Below, piece by piece: positions 33,111-44,495 of a DNA stretch of 64,000 nt. This DNA comes from Ceratopteris richardii (lineage: Eukaryota; Streptophyta; Polypodiopsida; Polypodiales; Pteridaceae), in contig CM035439.1 of the NCBI GenBank assembly GCA_020310875.1, positions 135,922,753 through 135,986,752 on the forward strand, written 5' to 3'. The position numbers and the translations under genes were made by a program. Positions within the stretch are counted from its first letter, which is position 1. Each line of letters opens with the position of its first letter. Below the pieces are notes generated by a model that saw only the letters and a program-made list of their open reading frames with translations, had not been told where the DNA came from and ran no database searches.

Positions 33111-33737
33111 CCCCCCTCCCATGAGTTACATTTCTCTACTCCTTCGGGTGTGGCACTCATGACTTCATCACCTCTTCACCATTGAATCTATCCTTATTGT
33201 TATTTCTTTCTAACAATGGTTGTGACTCCATCTCATGATTCATCTCTATTTTCCTTCCCACTCTTGAGGATGATCTGAATGGTTGTTTCTTCTTCATTCT
33301 TAGCTTGAATTTTGTTCACACGACGCAATGTACTGGTGCACTTGTACGTTTTTCCTTCTTATATGCACTAATCTTGCACCTCACTTACTCTTTCCAACAT
33401 CTCTTTCTCTAGAAAATGCTTCTATAGATTTTCCCTTTTCGTTCTATCCCATAGCTCCTGATATAGTATGTTGTAGGATGCTATCCCTGTCTCTCCAACT
33501 CACGCAATTGGTTTATCTCTCTGTATCTTTCTCTCTCTCTCTCTAACTAGCTACAAAGGAAGGAACAAAAGATAAGAAGACAACATGAATGAATCGAAAT
33601 GGCAATGACTTACATACAATGCTTCATGAGCATGGAGACTCCATGAGGAGAGTGTGAGCACTCTCTCCAAGAGCTTGAGAGAATGTCACATTCAGAGTGA
33701 AGTGCAACCCGCCTTATAGGGAGTAGAGGGCAAAGTA
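33111..33737. other. Unclassified repeats including R3 copy 2
   Basis: 33205-33345 is R3 (TTTCTAACAATGGTTGTGAC ... CTTGAGGATGATCTGAATGG ... AGCTTGAATTTTGTT). A short CT-rich microsatellite lies at 33525-33544. 33570-33720 contains AGCATGGAGACTCCATG, an imperfect hairpin. There is no supported gene. Confidence 0.5.
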
Positions 33738-33807
33738 CATTGCATGTCGGATAAATGAACTTGCATGAGAATGATTTAGATATTGGACAAGAGGGGGGAG
33801 CATGGAG
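33738..33807. repeat. Direct repeat flanking R1 copy C, left copy
   Basis: About 70-85 bases (ACATTGCATGTCGGATAAAT, then GAACTTGCATGAGAATGATT) recur at 34470-34542 with a few differences, on the other side of R1 copy C. It may be a short terminal repeat or one side of a larger tandem duplication. Confidence 0.65.
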
Positions 33808-33816
33808 AATGACATC

Positions 33817-34438
33817 ATGCTAGTTTCACTTTCTTTCCTTATTTCTTTTCTTTTCTTTCTCTGAGACTCTTTTCCTCCATGTTTCTTTCTTGAGTTTCCA
33901 TGATTTGGTTGTGCCTAGCTTGAAGCATCTTCATATCATCCCAAAGCATTGAACCATACAATATACCACATCCGAGTGAGCACAAGCAACAAGCTCCACA
34001 AACACTTTCAAGAGAAGATGCACTAGACATGAATGATTCCAAGGTCGGGCAAGATGTGGGGGAGGCTCCCACCAAAGCCAATCTCATACCACATACTAGA
34101 TCTCATGTCTGGTGGCCACCTCCTAATCATCATGGTGGAAAGAAGAGTGTCTTTCCATCCACCAGAGCTCAGCACTACGAACAAAGGTTTTAACCCTAAT
34201 GGGTTGACAAATGCATGAAGACTTATTATGGCAATACTATTGATCCATACAACCATGCAACACAGTCAAAGAATGTGCTTGGACCCAAACAATGTCTTCT
34301 TGAGCCCTTTCTGCTTCCCTCAGACATTGTGTATTTTTGCAAATAGTGCAATGTTTGCTTCTTCTAACTCTGCCTTTTCTGGTTCTTCGCGACATTCTAG
34401 ATCTTTGGAAATGGTGCAATATGCTTCTTTTGATTGTG
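33817..34438. repeat. Repeat R1, copy C
   Basis: The whole unit is present, from TTTCACTTTCTTTCCTTATT to TTTTGATTGTG, followed by an 11-base C tract (34439-34449). It is not preceded by LTR-X, unlike copies A and B. Confidence 0.75.
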
Positions 34439-34469
34439 CCCCCCCCCCCTCACATTAAAGAGAAAATTA

Positions 34470-34542
34470 CATTGCATATGGGATAAATGAGCTTGCATGA
34501 GAATGATTTAGAGATTGGACAAAAGCGGGGAGCATGGAGCTC
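34470..34542. repeat. Direct repeat flanking R1 copy C, right copy
   Basis: Partner of 33738-33807, reading ACATTGCATATGGGATAAAT, then GAGCTTGCATGAGAATGATT and GGGGAGCATGGAG. Confidence 0.65.
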
Positions 34543-34688
34543 TCAAACCCCCCCAATCGTGTGATGACCCTTTTGCCTTTCACGAAGGGAACTAGTGACA
34601 TATAACATCACTTAGTCCATTTGGTTTTAAGATCTAATGAGATATGGGATCCAAGTGCCTTATGAAGATGGAAAAAATCTATAAAGAG

Positions 34689-34729
<41 letters not shown>

Positions 34730-35681
34730 GCAGTGCTTTGCTTTTTTCTGTGCTACAACCAGCAATGCATATCACTACATAGGCAATTTATGTTCTGATG
34801 AGTTCTGGTAGAATGTCTCTAACCAATGTGTGATGCATCCCTTTCATACCCCCATCTTTGCATTTGTATTGCTGAATGGAAATGGCATGATGTGGATGCA
34901 CCATATCCTTCTTATATAATCCTTTTTATCTTCAATTGTGCATCCTTCTTTATCTCGTTCATTGTGGCTGTATTTTGCTGCTTCTTTGTTGTGAAAGTTG
35001 AGGTAGAAATGACGTGATAGGTAGTTCTTAGAGATATCTCAGGAAGACAAAAAGGAAAAAAAAACACATATAACCTTCCTTGCTGAAAACAAAGGTTTTC
35101 CCACTTCTTTCCATCATATAGAAGTGGTTTTTCCTTGATGCATTCCATGTATGTGCAAAAAGAGAACACACTTTCTTGATCTTTACTTAAGCTACCACAC
35201 TCAAATGCATGAGTAAATTGGGATCATTGATTAATTAGTACTTATATGGTCCTAACAATTCTGGGCCCACCACACTTATGGTGCACCACTTTGATTAGTT
35301 GCTCCGATTTTCAAGGGCTACACGTTTTGTGAGGATGATCCTCATGCCCTTCTCTCCCTTTGAAAGATCTGCATTAATCTTGTACACAATGGCATCACCA
35401 AACTTGGATGGATGGATGGAAAATATCTTTGAGACAACTCTTGTGGACCAAAGCTCTTCCATGAACTGCTTGCTTTACCAATCTCACCACAAGGCTTTGA
35501 TTATCATCTGATAAGCCTCAAGGGTTGCTTGAGATTGATTAAATATGCAACTAAAATAGCACAACTTTCATTTACCAATAACCCTCTTGATCTCTTTGTG
35601 CTCTTTATCTCTTTCTAACAATGAATGTGACTTGATCTCAGAAAATATCTCTTTTTTTCTCTCTTGAGGATGATTTGAATG
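34543..35681. other. Unassigned stretch with a (TC)n microsatellite and R3 copy 3
   Basis: 34691-34725 is a pure TC repeat of about 17 units. 35605-35681 is part of R3. On the minus strand 35299-35520 gives short coding-like text (FGDAIVYKINADLSKGEKGM) that I cannot assign to a family. No other feature is seen. Confidence 0.45.
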
Positions 35682-36904
35682 GTGATATTCTGTAGATTCC
35701 TATTCGTGCTACTATTTCTATTGCACCTACTGTAAAGCAAATTCGTTGGGATGGTAGAGATGCTCAGGCACATGCGTTGATAGCTTTGTCTATCAAATGT
35801 GCCATTATTCCTCACATTCGCTCTTGCAGAAGAGCCAAGGATGCTTGTGATACACTTACCACATTGTACCAGGCTAGGAATGAGGCTCGTGTTGCTTACC
35901 TATGAAAGTAGTGGAGAGTGAGCACATGAATGAAGGTGGTTCTATGGACAGTTTTCTAACAAAGATCAAGGATTTGAAGGAACGGTTGATTTTCACAGAT
36001 GAAGTCCTTCCTGACAGTTCACTTGTGCAGACTGTTCTGAATGGTCTTCCCAACTCATATCAGAGTTTTGCTTCTACTCTTCATTTGATGATGAAAGGCA
36101 ATCCAAATGCCTTGACATTGAAGATTTACTTTCTATTTTATTGTAGGAAGACCAGTCTAGGAAGAACAAGTCTATTATGTGTGTTGTAGATCAAGCTTTC
36201 CTGGCTAGTTAGAAAGGCAAAGGTAAATGGAGCTCTTCTACTAGTAAGCAAAAATCTGCAAATGCTACACATTTGAAGAAGGAAGAAAAAGATGAGAAGA
36301 AATCAGAAAAGCAAAAATTGTTTTGCAAATACTATAAATCAAATGATCATGTCATTAAGAGCTATCCAAAACTGGCTGCTAAAGAGGCAAAGTAGAAAGA
36401 GGCCGAAATGGTTGTTACAGAGGCCTCTACACCAAAAATAGAATATGTTAATCTTGTGCAGGATGAAGAATGGGCATTTACTAATGTTTGCAGATTGACC
36501 CATCTTCTCATGAGCAGTGCATGTCTCTAGTAGACCCAGATGTTTGGTACTTTGATAATGGGGAAACCAAACATATTACCTCACAGCGCAGTTTCTTCTC
36601 TTCACTCGAGCCTACCCTTATAGGGAATACTGTTACATGCACCAACAACTCCTCTTATCCTATTATGGGAGTTCATACGCTCATTCTGACTACTATTGAT
36701 GGTAGTTCTTTTACATTGTCAAATGCTTTATTTGTGCCAGGGATCAAGAAAAATTTGCTATCAATTTTTGCATTAGGCAAGATTGGCTTGGTTGTGAAAT
36801 TTGTTGATGACAAATATACAATTCATGACCTGTCAAATGGCGATGTCATTATTGCTTCTGGCATTTTATGTCGTGGGCTCTATAAGCTCATAGACTATGA
36901 ATGA
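35682..36904 (+). pseudogene. Copia-3 gag and protease (fossil)
   Basis: Gag text includes SEHMNEGGSMDSFLTKIKDL (35920-35980), VQTVLNGLPNSYQSFASTLH and a knuckle region (36320-36385). The protease block follows at 36530-36570 (DVWYFDNG-TKHITSQ type). A pre-integrase segment runs from 36600 to 36904. It is broken. Confidence 0.8.
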
Positions 36905-38060
36905 TTGAGCATGTACAATACATGATTCTCAGCCTATGTCAGATGCAAAGCTTTGGCATGCACGCTTTGGTCATGTCAATTTTGCTAGTTTGCTATGCCT
37001 GCAAAAATTTGAAATGGTGTCCTCTTTGCCCAAACTTCAGGCACCTACAAAACATGCATGTGAAAGCTGAATTTTGGGCAAAATGCAGCATTTCTCCTTT
37101 CTAAAAGATGGTTCAATTTGGGCTACTCAAAAATTGCAACTTGTATATAGTGATGTCTATGGACCTATGTAGACACCTTCTTTTGGAAAGTCTCTTTATT
37201 TCGTGACTTTCATTTATGATTTTTCCATACATGCATGGGTATATCGACTCAAAGCAAAGTCCAAAGTGTTTATGTGCTTCAAACAGTTTTTGGTTTTGGC
37301 TGGAAATCTGTCAGCATGTAAAATGGGCACCCTCTATTTTGATCGAGGGGAGGAATATATGTCTTGTGACTTTAATGCATTTCTGGTTGAATGTGGGATA
37401 AAACATCAGTGTATACTTCCGTATGCACCTCAATAGAATGGAGTTGCTGAATGCAAGAACAGGTCACTCATAGAGATGGCGAGGTGTATGGTCAAGAGTC
37501 AAGCTTTACCACATAGTTTCTGGCTTGAGGATGTTATGTGTGCAGCATATGTACTTAACAGGTGTCCCGTTATAGCACTATAGTCTATCACTCCATATGA
37601 GGCTTGGCATGGTCGCAAGTCATTTGTTGCTCATCTGCATGTTTTTGCTTGTTTGGCATATGCATTAGTGCTTGAACAACATCGCATAAAATTGGATGAT
37701 AAAGTAGTAAAATGTATTTTTGTTGGGTATAGTTCTGAAAGTAAAGGCTATCATCTATATCATCCACAGACTAAATGCATTTTGGTTAGTGGTGATGTTG
37801 TTTTTGTGGAAGATGCTATTCAGCCATTACTTTCATGTACTAAGGAGACATATGTTAGCTCCAAAGACATGTATGATACTTTGCTACCTCTTTTTAAAGG
37901 TGGACAGTCTAGTGCTAGTCCTAATGAGGCAACTTCAGCCTTTGCAGGTTTCATGTGATGATGCAAATTATTCCATTTTTTATGCAGATTTACATGACAC
38001 ACTTCTTGATGAGAGAGTTGATATTGAGCAGGTAAAAATTATTCCAAAATGGCTGGCGTA
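36905..38060 (+). pseudogene. Copia-3 integrase and linker (fossil)
   Basis: LWHARFGHVNFASL lies near 36950-36990. The core around 37200-37260 has SIHAWVYRLKAKSKVFMCFK, with FDRGEEYMS near 37340-37365. The tail has CIFVGYSSESKGYHLYHP near 37710-37765. An acidic linker runs to about 38060. It is broken. Confidence 0.8.
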
Positions 38061-38064
38061 GACT

Positions 38065-38949
38065 TTGCATGAGAACAAACTAGATGCACCTCTATCATAT
38101 CATACTCGATCAAGCTCTCATAGTGCCTGTTTTGCATCAGATTGCTATCCTATGGCTAGCTCTAGTCTCTGTGATGAGACTGAACCTGTTTTGTTTGATG
38201 AAGCACAAAATTATGAACATTGGATGGATGCAATGCAATCTGAATATGATGCTATCATGAAAAATGGTACTTGGTCCTTATGTGACTTGCCTCCTGGCAA
38301 GAAGGCCATTGGCACTAAGTGGGTATACAAGCTAAAGCATAAACCTGATGGAATAGTTGACAAGTATAAGGCTAGGCTTGTTGCAAAGGGTTATGTGCAG
38401 GAAAGCAACATTGATTTTGATGAAACATTTGCACCTACTTGTCCAATGACTACTGTTCATAGCATCTGTGCACTTGCAGCTCATCATGGTTGGAATGTAC
38501 ATAAGTTGGACATTAAAACAACATTCCACAATGGTGACTTGCATGAAGAAGTGTATGTTTTTCAGCCCCGTGGCTTTGTGCAGAAAGAACATGAAAAGCA
38601 GGTGTGCAGGTTAAAGAAGGCATTATATGGTTTAAAGCAAGCACCGCCTGCTGGGTATGAAAAGATACATGCCTATCTGATTGCACATGGTTTTGAGAAC
38701 AGTCCAACTAAAAGCACCTTATATGTTAAGCATGCTAATGATGTGGTTCTCATCATTGTGGTGTATCTTGATGACATGCTGCTCACTCGTCTGCATGAGA
38801 AGCATATTGCTGATTTCAAGGCTGATTTACATGTTTCATTTGAGATGTCAGATTTGGGGCATTTTCATCAGTATTTTGGCATTCAGTTTATGCACGTTGA
38901 TGGTGGAATGGATTTGGTTCAAAAAAAATATATTGACACATTATTGTAG
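38065..38949 (+). CDS. Copia-3 reverse transcriptase (fossil, one open frame)
   Basis: An open frame of 294 codons covers the linker end and copia RT. RT motifs in order are MKNGTWSLCDLPPGKKAIGT, KWVYKLKHKPDG, KARLVAKGYVQ, FDETFAPT, LDIKTTFHNGDLHEEVYVFQ, KALYGLKQAP, and the catalytic box VVYLDDMLLT near 38760-38790. LGHFHQYFGIQF follows near the end. RT would copy the element RNA. The element as a whole is broken. Confidence 0.85.
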   Translation: MHENKLDAPLSYHTRSSSHSACFASDCYPMASSSLCDETEPVLFDEAQNYEHWMDAMQSEYDAIMKNGTWSLCDLPPGKKAIGTKWVYKLKHKPDGIVDKYKARLVAKGYVQESNIDFDETFAPTCPMTTVHSICALAAHHGWNVHKLDIKTTFHNGDLHEEVYVFQPRGFVQKEHEKQVCRLKKALYGLKQAPPAGYEKIHAYLIAHGFENSPTKSTLYVKHANDVVLIIVVYLDDMLLTRLHEKHIADFKADLHVSFEMSDLGHFHQYFGIQFMHVDGGMDLVQKKYIDTLL

Positions 38950-39029
38950 TGTTTTGACCTTGAATATAGTAAGCCACTCCTATGGAGACAAGTTTACAAT
39001 TGAGTCTTCATGATGCTGAAGATGCATTT

Positions 39030-39715
39030 GATGTTGTTCTCTATCAACAGGATGTTGGATGCTTGATTTACTTATGCATTACTCGGAAAAATATTCAGTT
39101 TGCTATCTCACAGATGAGCAGGTTTATGCATTGCTCAGGTGTCAAGGATTGGTAGGCAGTTAAGCGCATCTTTCGCTACTTGAGTGGTACCCAATTACTT
39201 GGATTGTTTTATCCCAAGGGGGGATCACCATCGCCAGATTTGCATGCTTTTTCTGACTGTGACTGGGCTAGTTGCTATGACACTCATGTGTCCACTAGTA
39301 GTTTTGGCTTCATGCTTGCTAGCTCATGCATATTTGGCTGAGAAAGAAGCAACCTACTATGGCCACTTCCAGTTGTGAGGCTGAGTATAGGGCAACTTTG
39401 ACAGTGACTATTGAGTGTGTGTGGCTCAGAGACCTTATGGCTGATTTGGGTGTTGGTCAGTCTTCTGCCACCACCATCTTCACTAACAGTTAGAGCGCAT
39501 TGGTAGTTGCAAGGAACCCTATGTTCCATGCTCGCAGTAAGCACATTGAGGTGCATTATCATTATGTCAGGGAGAGGTTCCCTGCTAGAGAGATCAGCTT
39601 GGCATATGTCCCCACGTAGGAGAACTTTGCAAACCTTTTCACAAAGGCTCTGCCTAGGGAGAACTTTGATGCTATACACAAAGCTTTGGGCTTAATTCCT
39701 TTTGTGGATTGATTC
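39030..39715 (+). pseudogene. Copia-3 RNase H region (fossil)
   Basis: The plus strand encodes copia RNase H pieces: a DVGCLIYLCIT-type start near 39050, an AFSDCDWA-type catalytic block near 39245-39270, and KHIEVHYHYVRERF near 39540-39580. It is broken. The counterpart on the minus strand of Copia-2 is at 40789-41480. Confidence 0.75.
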
Positions 39716-39786
39716 CACATAGCTTGGCACTTCCTTATACATGAGTGCCAGCTCCTTGTTCATCGCATCACTCCCAGGGGGGGATT

Positions 39787-39987
39787 TGTTGATATATTTA
39801 GGTAGTGATGTGTGTGAACACTCTAGGAGGTTTTTTCCCCCCGCTTGTATATATGCCTATTGCCCATATGGGCTACTTATCTTTGTACAATCTAGTGGTA
39901 ATACATTGAGTATTGTGTGTTGTGCTCCAAGCTGCTTCTTCTTTCTTGGTGTTGTTGACATGCTTCCATAGATGTCTAAATCCAATA
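39787..39987 (+). repeat. 3' LTR of Copia-3 with polypurine tract just before
   Basis: The LTR is about 201 bp. It begins TGTTGATATATTTAGG and ends TCCAATA. The polypurine tract AGGGGGGGATT lies at about 39776-39786. It matches the reverse complement of the Copia-1 and Copia-2 LTRs. Confidence 0.85.
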
Positions 39988-40484
39988 GGGTATAGATCGT
40001 GCACTACATCAACATTGGATTAAATTTAAAATAGATGTAGTTGTAGTGGTGCAGCAAGATACTGAATGAATCCAAATTTCATGAAATAGGTTAAGGAGGA
40101 AATAGATAAATTGTTGTTAGCACGATTTATGAAGCTGGTGAGTCAAGTAACATGGTTGTCACCAATAATTTTGGTACCACAAAAGAATGGCAAGTTTAGA
40201 ATATGTGTGAACTACAAGAAATATAACACAACAATGATTACGTATCCTTTTCCTATGCCAACATGTGATGTAGTACTCGATGCAGTAGATGGTTATGAAA
40301 TGTATATTTTCTTGATGGTTTTTTGGGGTACAATCATATTAGTGCTGCTAAGGAGGTTGATCAACAGAAAACTACCTTTATCACTGAGATTTGTGCATAT
40401 CATTTGACAGTTATGAGTTTTGGGTTGAAGAATGGACATCCGTTCTTTAATTATGTGCCACATAAGGTGTTTGAGCCTTATTTA
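39988..40484 (+). mobile_element. Gypsy-F, left part (RT start)
   Basis: A plus-strand RT of the Gypsy-C/D lineage: QVTWLSPIILVPQKNGKFRI (40145-40200), VLDAVDGYEMYIF and a PFFNYVPHKVFEPY-type segment up to the ATTTA at 40480-40484. The sequence continues at 55460 on the far side of Copia-2. It is heavily broken. Confidence 0.85.
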
Positions 40485-40728
40485 TGTTGGAGTTAGACAT
40501 CTGCGGAAGCACACAAATAGCACAAGGAAGAAGAAGAAGCTTGGAGCACAACACACAATAATGAATGTATAACTAGAGAATGTACAACGATAAGTAGCCC
40601 ATTAGGGCAATATGCGTATATACAAGCCAGGGGAAAAAAACCTCCTAAAGAGGGAAATAAGTGCCCTGACGATCCTATAGTGTTCACACACATCACTACC
40701 TAAATATATCAACAAATCCCCCCTGGGA
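40485..40728 (-). repeat. 3' LTR of Copia-2 plus polypurine tract
   Basis: The LTR is 40485-40714 (TGTTGGAGTT ... TATATCAACA). The adjoining 40715-40728, read on the minus strand, is the polypurine tract CCCAGGGGGGATT. Confidence 0.92.
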
Positions 40729-40788
40729 GTGATGCGGTGAACAAGTAGTTGGCACTCATGTATAAGGAAGTGCCAAGCCATGTGGAAA

Positions 40789-41500
40789 TCACTCCATAAA
40801 AGGAAGTAAGCCCAAAGCTTTGCGGAAAGATTCAAACTTCTCCCTAGGCAGAGCCTTCGTGAAAAGGTCTACAATGTTCTCCTGCGTGGCCACATATGCC
40901 AAGCTGATCTCCCCAAGAGAGAACCTCTCCCTGACATAAGGATAATGCACCTCAATGTGCTTAGTGTGAGCATGGAACACAGGGTTCCTCGCAACTACCA
41001 ATGCGTCTGACTGTTAGTGAAGATGGTGGTGGCAGAAGACTGACCAACACCCAAATCAGCCATAAGGCGTCTGAGCCACACACACTCAACAATAGCTGTG
41101 AAAGCTGCCCTATACTCAACCTCACAACTAGAAGTGGCCACAGTAGGCTACTTCTTGCTCAACCAAGATATACATGAGCTACCAAGCATGAAGCAAAAGA
41201 CACTAGTGGACACATGAGTGTCATAGAAACCAACCTATTCTGAGCCAGAAAAAGCATGCAAATCTGGCAGTAGTGATCCCCCCTTGGGATAAAACAACCC
41301 AAGTAGCCGAGTACCACTCAAGTAGCGAAAGATGCGCTTAACTGCCTACCAATGCTTGACACCTGGGCAATGCATAAACTTGCTCATCTGTGAGACCTGA
41401 ATATCTGGTCAAGTAATGCATAAGTAAATGAGGCATCCAACAGCCTGCTGATAGAGGACAGCATCAAATGCATCTCCACCATCATGAAGACTCAATCGTA
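40789..41500 (-). pseudogene. Copia-2 RNase H region (fossil)
   Basis: The minus strand encodes HTKHIEVHYPYVRERFSLGE (40900-40960), then TQENIVDLFTKALPREKFES, the C-terminal end of copia pol. Earlier RNase H blocks lie up to about 41480. It is broken. Confidence 0.8.
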
Positions 41501-41552
41501 AACCTGTCTCCATAGGAGTGGCAATAGGCTTATAGTCTTCAAGGCCAAAACA

Positions 41553-42245
41553 CTACAATAATGTGTCAATATATTTCGTTTGACACACAGACATTCCAAC
41601 ACCAACATACATCAACTGAATGCCAAAATAGTGATGCAAATGCCCAAAATTAGACATCTCAAATGAGGCATGTAAATCAGCCTTAAAATCAGCAATATGC
41701 CTCTCATAAGGACCAGTGAGCAGCATGTCATCAACATAAACCACAATGATCAGAAGTACATCATTAGCACGCTTAACATATAAGGTGCTTTCAATTGGAT
41801 TGTTCTCAGAACCATGTGCAATCAAATAGGCATGTATCTTTTCATACCAAGCACATGGTGCTTGCTTTAAGACATATAATGCCTTCTTTAACTTGCACAC
41901 CTGGTTCTCATGGCCTTTTTGCACAAAGCCACGGGGCTGAAAAACATACACTTCTTCATGCAAGTCACCATTCAAAAATGTTGTTTTGATATCCAACTGA
42001 TGTACATTCCAACCATGATGAGCTACAAGTGCACATATACTACGAATAGTAGTCCTTCGGCAAGTAGGTGTGAAGGTCTTATCAAAATCAATGCCTCTTT
42101 CATGCGCATAACCCTTTGCAACAAGCCTAGCCTTATACCTATCAACTGTACTATCATGCTTACACTTCAGCTTGGATACCCACTTAATCCCAATGGCCTT
42201 CTTGCCAGGAGGCAAGTCACATAAAGACCAAGTACCATTCTTCAT
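41553..42245 (-). CDS. Copia-2 reverse transcriptase (fossil, one open frame)
   Basis: A frame of 230 codons carries copia RT motifs: MKNGTWSLCDLPPGKKAIGI at the start, KARLVAKGYAHERGIDFDKT, LDIKTTFLNGDLHEEVYVFQ, KALYVLKQAPCAWYEKI, the catalytic VVYVDDMLLTGP near 41725-41760, then FGHLHHYFGIQL. The product would be RT. The parent element is broken and interrupted. Confidence 0.85.
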   Translation of the reverse strand: MKNGTWSLCDLPPGKKAIGIKWVSKLKCKHDSTVDRYKARLVAKGYAHERGIDFDKTFTPTCRRTTIRSICALVAHHGWNVHQLDIKTTFLNGDLHEEVYVFQPRGFVQKGHENQVCKLKKALYVLKQAPCAWYEKIHAYLIAHGSENNPIESTLYVKRANDVLLIIVVYVDDMLLTGPYERHIADFKADLHASFEMSNFGHLHHYFGIQLMYVGVGMSVCQTKYIDTLL

Positions 42246-43720
42246 TATAGCATCATATTCAGACTACATAGCAGCCATCCAATTTTTTGAATTTTGTGCT
42301 TCATCAAACGAAATAGGCTCATTCTCATCAGAGAGACTAGATGCAGCCATAGCATAGCAATTTGATGCAAAAGAGGCACTATGAGATCCTAAACGAGTAC
42401 GATATGATAGAGGTGTATCTAATTTGCTATCACGCAAAGTCTACACCAGCCATTTTGGCATAGTTTTTGCCTCCTCAATATCAGCTCTCTCATCAACAAG
42501 TGCATCATGTAAATCTGCATTAGAAATGGGATGATCTACATCATCACATGAAACCTGCAAAGGTTGACAAGTTGCCTCATTAGGACCAGCACTAGACTGT
42601 CCACCTATAAAAAGAGGTAGCAAAGTATCATACATGTCTTTGGAGTTAACAGATGTCTCCTTAGTACATGAAAGCAATGGTTGAATAGCATCTTCCACAA
42701 AAACAACATCACGGCTAACTAGAATGCGTTTAGTATGTGGATGATACAGACGATAGCCTTTACTTTCAAAACTATACCCAACAAAAATACATTTTACTGC
42801 TTTATCATCCAATTTTTTGCAATGTTGTTCAGGCACTAATGCATATGCCAAACAACCAAAAACACGCAAATGAGCGATAGATGTCTTGCGATCATGCCAA
42901 GCCTCATATGGAGTGATAGACTATAGCACTTTAGTGGGACACCTGTTAAGTACATATGTAGCACATATGAAAGCCTCAAGCCAGAAACTATGTGGTAAGG
43001 CCTGACTCTTGACCATATACCTCGCCATCTCCATGAGTGACCTGTTCTTTTGTTCAGAAACTCCATTTTGTTGAGGTGTATACGGCACTATACACTAGTG
43101 TTTTATCCCATGTTCAACCAGAAATGCATTAAAACTAGAAGACATATATTCCACCCCTCGATCAAAACGGAGGGTGCCCATTTTACATGCTGACAGATTT
43201 TCAGCCAAAACCAAAACTTGTTTGAAGCACATGAACACTTTGGACTTTGCCTTCAATGGATATACCCATGCATGCCTGGAAAAATCATTGATGAAAGTCA
43301 CGAAGTAAAGTTAATTTCCAAAAGAAGGTATCTACATAGGACCATAGACATCACTATGTACAAGCTGCAATTTCTGAGTAGCCCACAGGAGGAACACTGC
43401 ATTTTGCCCAAAATACAGCCTTTACAAACATGTTTTCCAGGTGCCTCAAGTTTGGGCAAAGAGGACACCATTTTAGATTTCTGGAGGTGTAGCAAACTAG
43501 CAAAATTCAGATGACCAAAGCGTGCATGCCAAAGCTTTGCATTTGACATAGCCTGAGAATCATGTACTGCACATGCCGAATCATTTACAGATCTTTCATA
43601 GTCTATGAGCTTATATAGCCCACAACATAAAATGCCAGAAGCAATAATCACGTCACCATTTGACTGATCATGAACTGTACATCTGCCATCAACAAGTTTC
43701 ACAACCAAGCAAACCTTGGC
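42246..43720 (-). pseudogene. Copia-2 integrase and linker (fossil)
   Basis: The minus strand holds the linker with SCTKETSVNSKDMYDTLLPL (42610-42680), CIFVGYSFESKGYRLYHP, and the integrase core with [20 protein letters not shown] (43240-43300). The pre-integrase block LWHARFGHLNFASL lies near 43500-43550. It is broken. Confidence 0.85.
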
Positions 43721-44495
43721 TAATGCCGAAATTGATAAAAATTTTTCTTGATCCCTGGCACAAACAAAGCATCTAACAAAGTGAAAAAACTACCATCAGC
43801 AGTAGTCAAAATGATCTTACCAACTCCCATAACAGGATAAGAGGAGTTGTTGGCGCATGAGCAGTAGTCCCTGCAGGGGCAGGCTCAAGTGAAGAGAAGA
43901 AACTACGCTGCGAGGTAATATGTTTGGTCGCCCCACTGTCAAAGTACCAAACATCTGAGTCTATTGCAGACATGCACTGCTCATGAGAAGATGGGTCAAA
44001 ACTACAAACAGTAGTAAATGCCCATTCTTCTTCCTGCACAAGGTTAGCAGACTCTGTTTTTGGTGTAGAGTCTTCTGCAACAACCATTCCAGCCTCTTTC
44101 TTCTTTGCCTCTTTAGCAGCCAGTTTTGGACAGTTCTTTATGATATGATCATTCCCTTTACAGTACTTGTAAAACAATTTTTTCTTTTTTGATTTCTTCT
44201 CATCTTTATCTTCCTGCCTCGAATGTGCAGCATTTGCAGATTTCTGCTTACTAGTTGAAGAGCTCCATTTTCCTTTGCCCTTCTGACTAGCCAGGAAAGC
44301 TTGATCTGCAGCATGCATAATGGACCTATTTTGCCTGGGCTGATCTTCCTACAAGAGAACAGAGACTAACTCCTCAAATGACAAGGCATTTGGATTGTCT
44401 TTCATCATCAACCGGAGTAGAAGCAAAACTCTGATATGAATCAAGAAGACCATTCAGAATGGTCTGCACAAGTGAGCTATCTGGTATAACCTCAT
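43721..44495 (-). pseudogene. Copia-2 protease and gag end (fossil)
   Basis: A 170-codon minus-strand frame (43806-44318) covers the knuckle region (KYCKGNDHIIKNCPKL near 44115-44170), the EEEWAFTTVCSFDPSSHEQC linker and the protease motif FDSGATKHITSQ near 43905-43945. Gag continues right to 44495, where Gypsy-C interrupts it. Confidence 0.85.

Larger units (their letters stand above)
35682..39987 (+). mobile_element. Copia-3, Ty1/copia element, broken
   Basis: A plus-strand member of the Copia-1 family. It has gag, protease, integrase, linker, RT, RNase H, polypurine tract and 3' LTR (39787-39987) in order. The left end lies within gag and adjoins R3, and no 5' LTR is seen. It is broken, with ten or so interruptions, though RT keeps a frame of 294 codons. 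On its right it abuts Gypsy-F, so it probably inserted into that element. Confidence 0.85.

Noticed and set aside
34691-34725. (TC)n tract as a regulatory GAGA-type site
   Set aside because: A pure microsatellite in unassigned repeat DNA, with no adjacent gene or promoter to give it a role.
39988-40484. Gypsy-D and Gypsy-F as two halves of one element
   Set aside because: Both contain the same beginning part of RT, so they overlap and must be separate copies.
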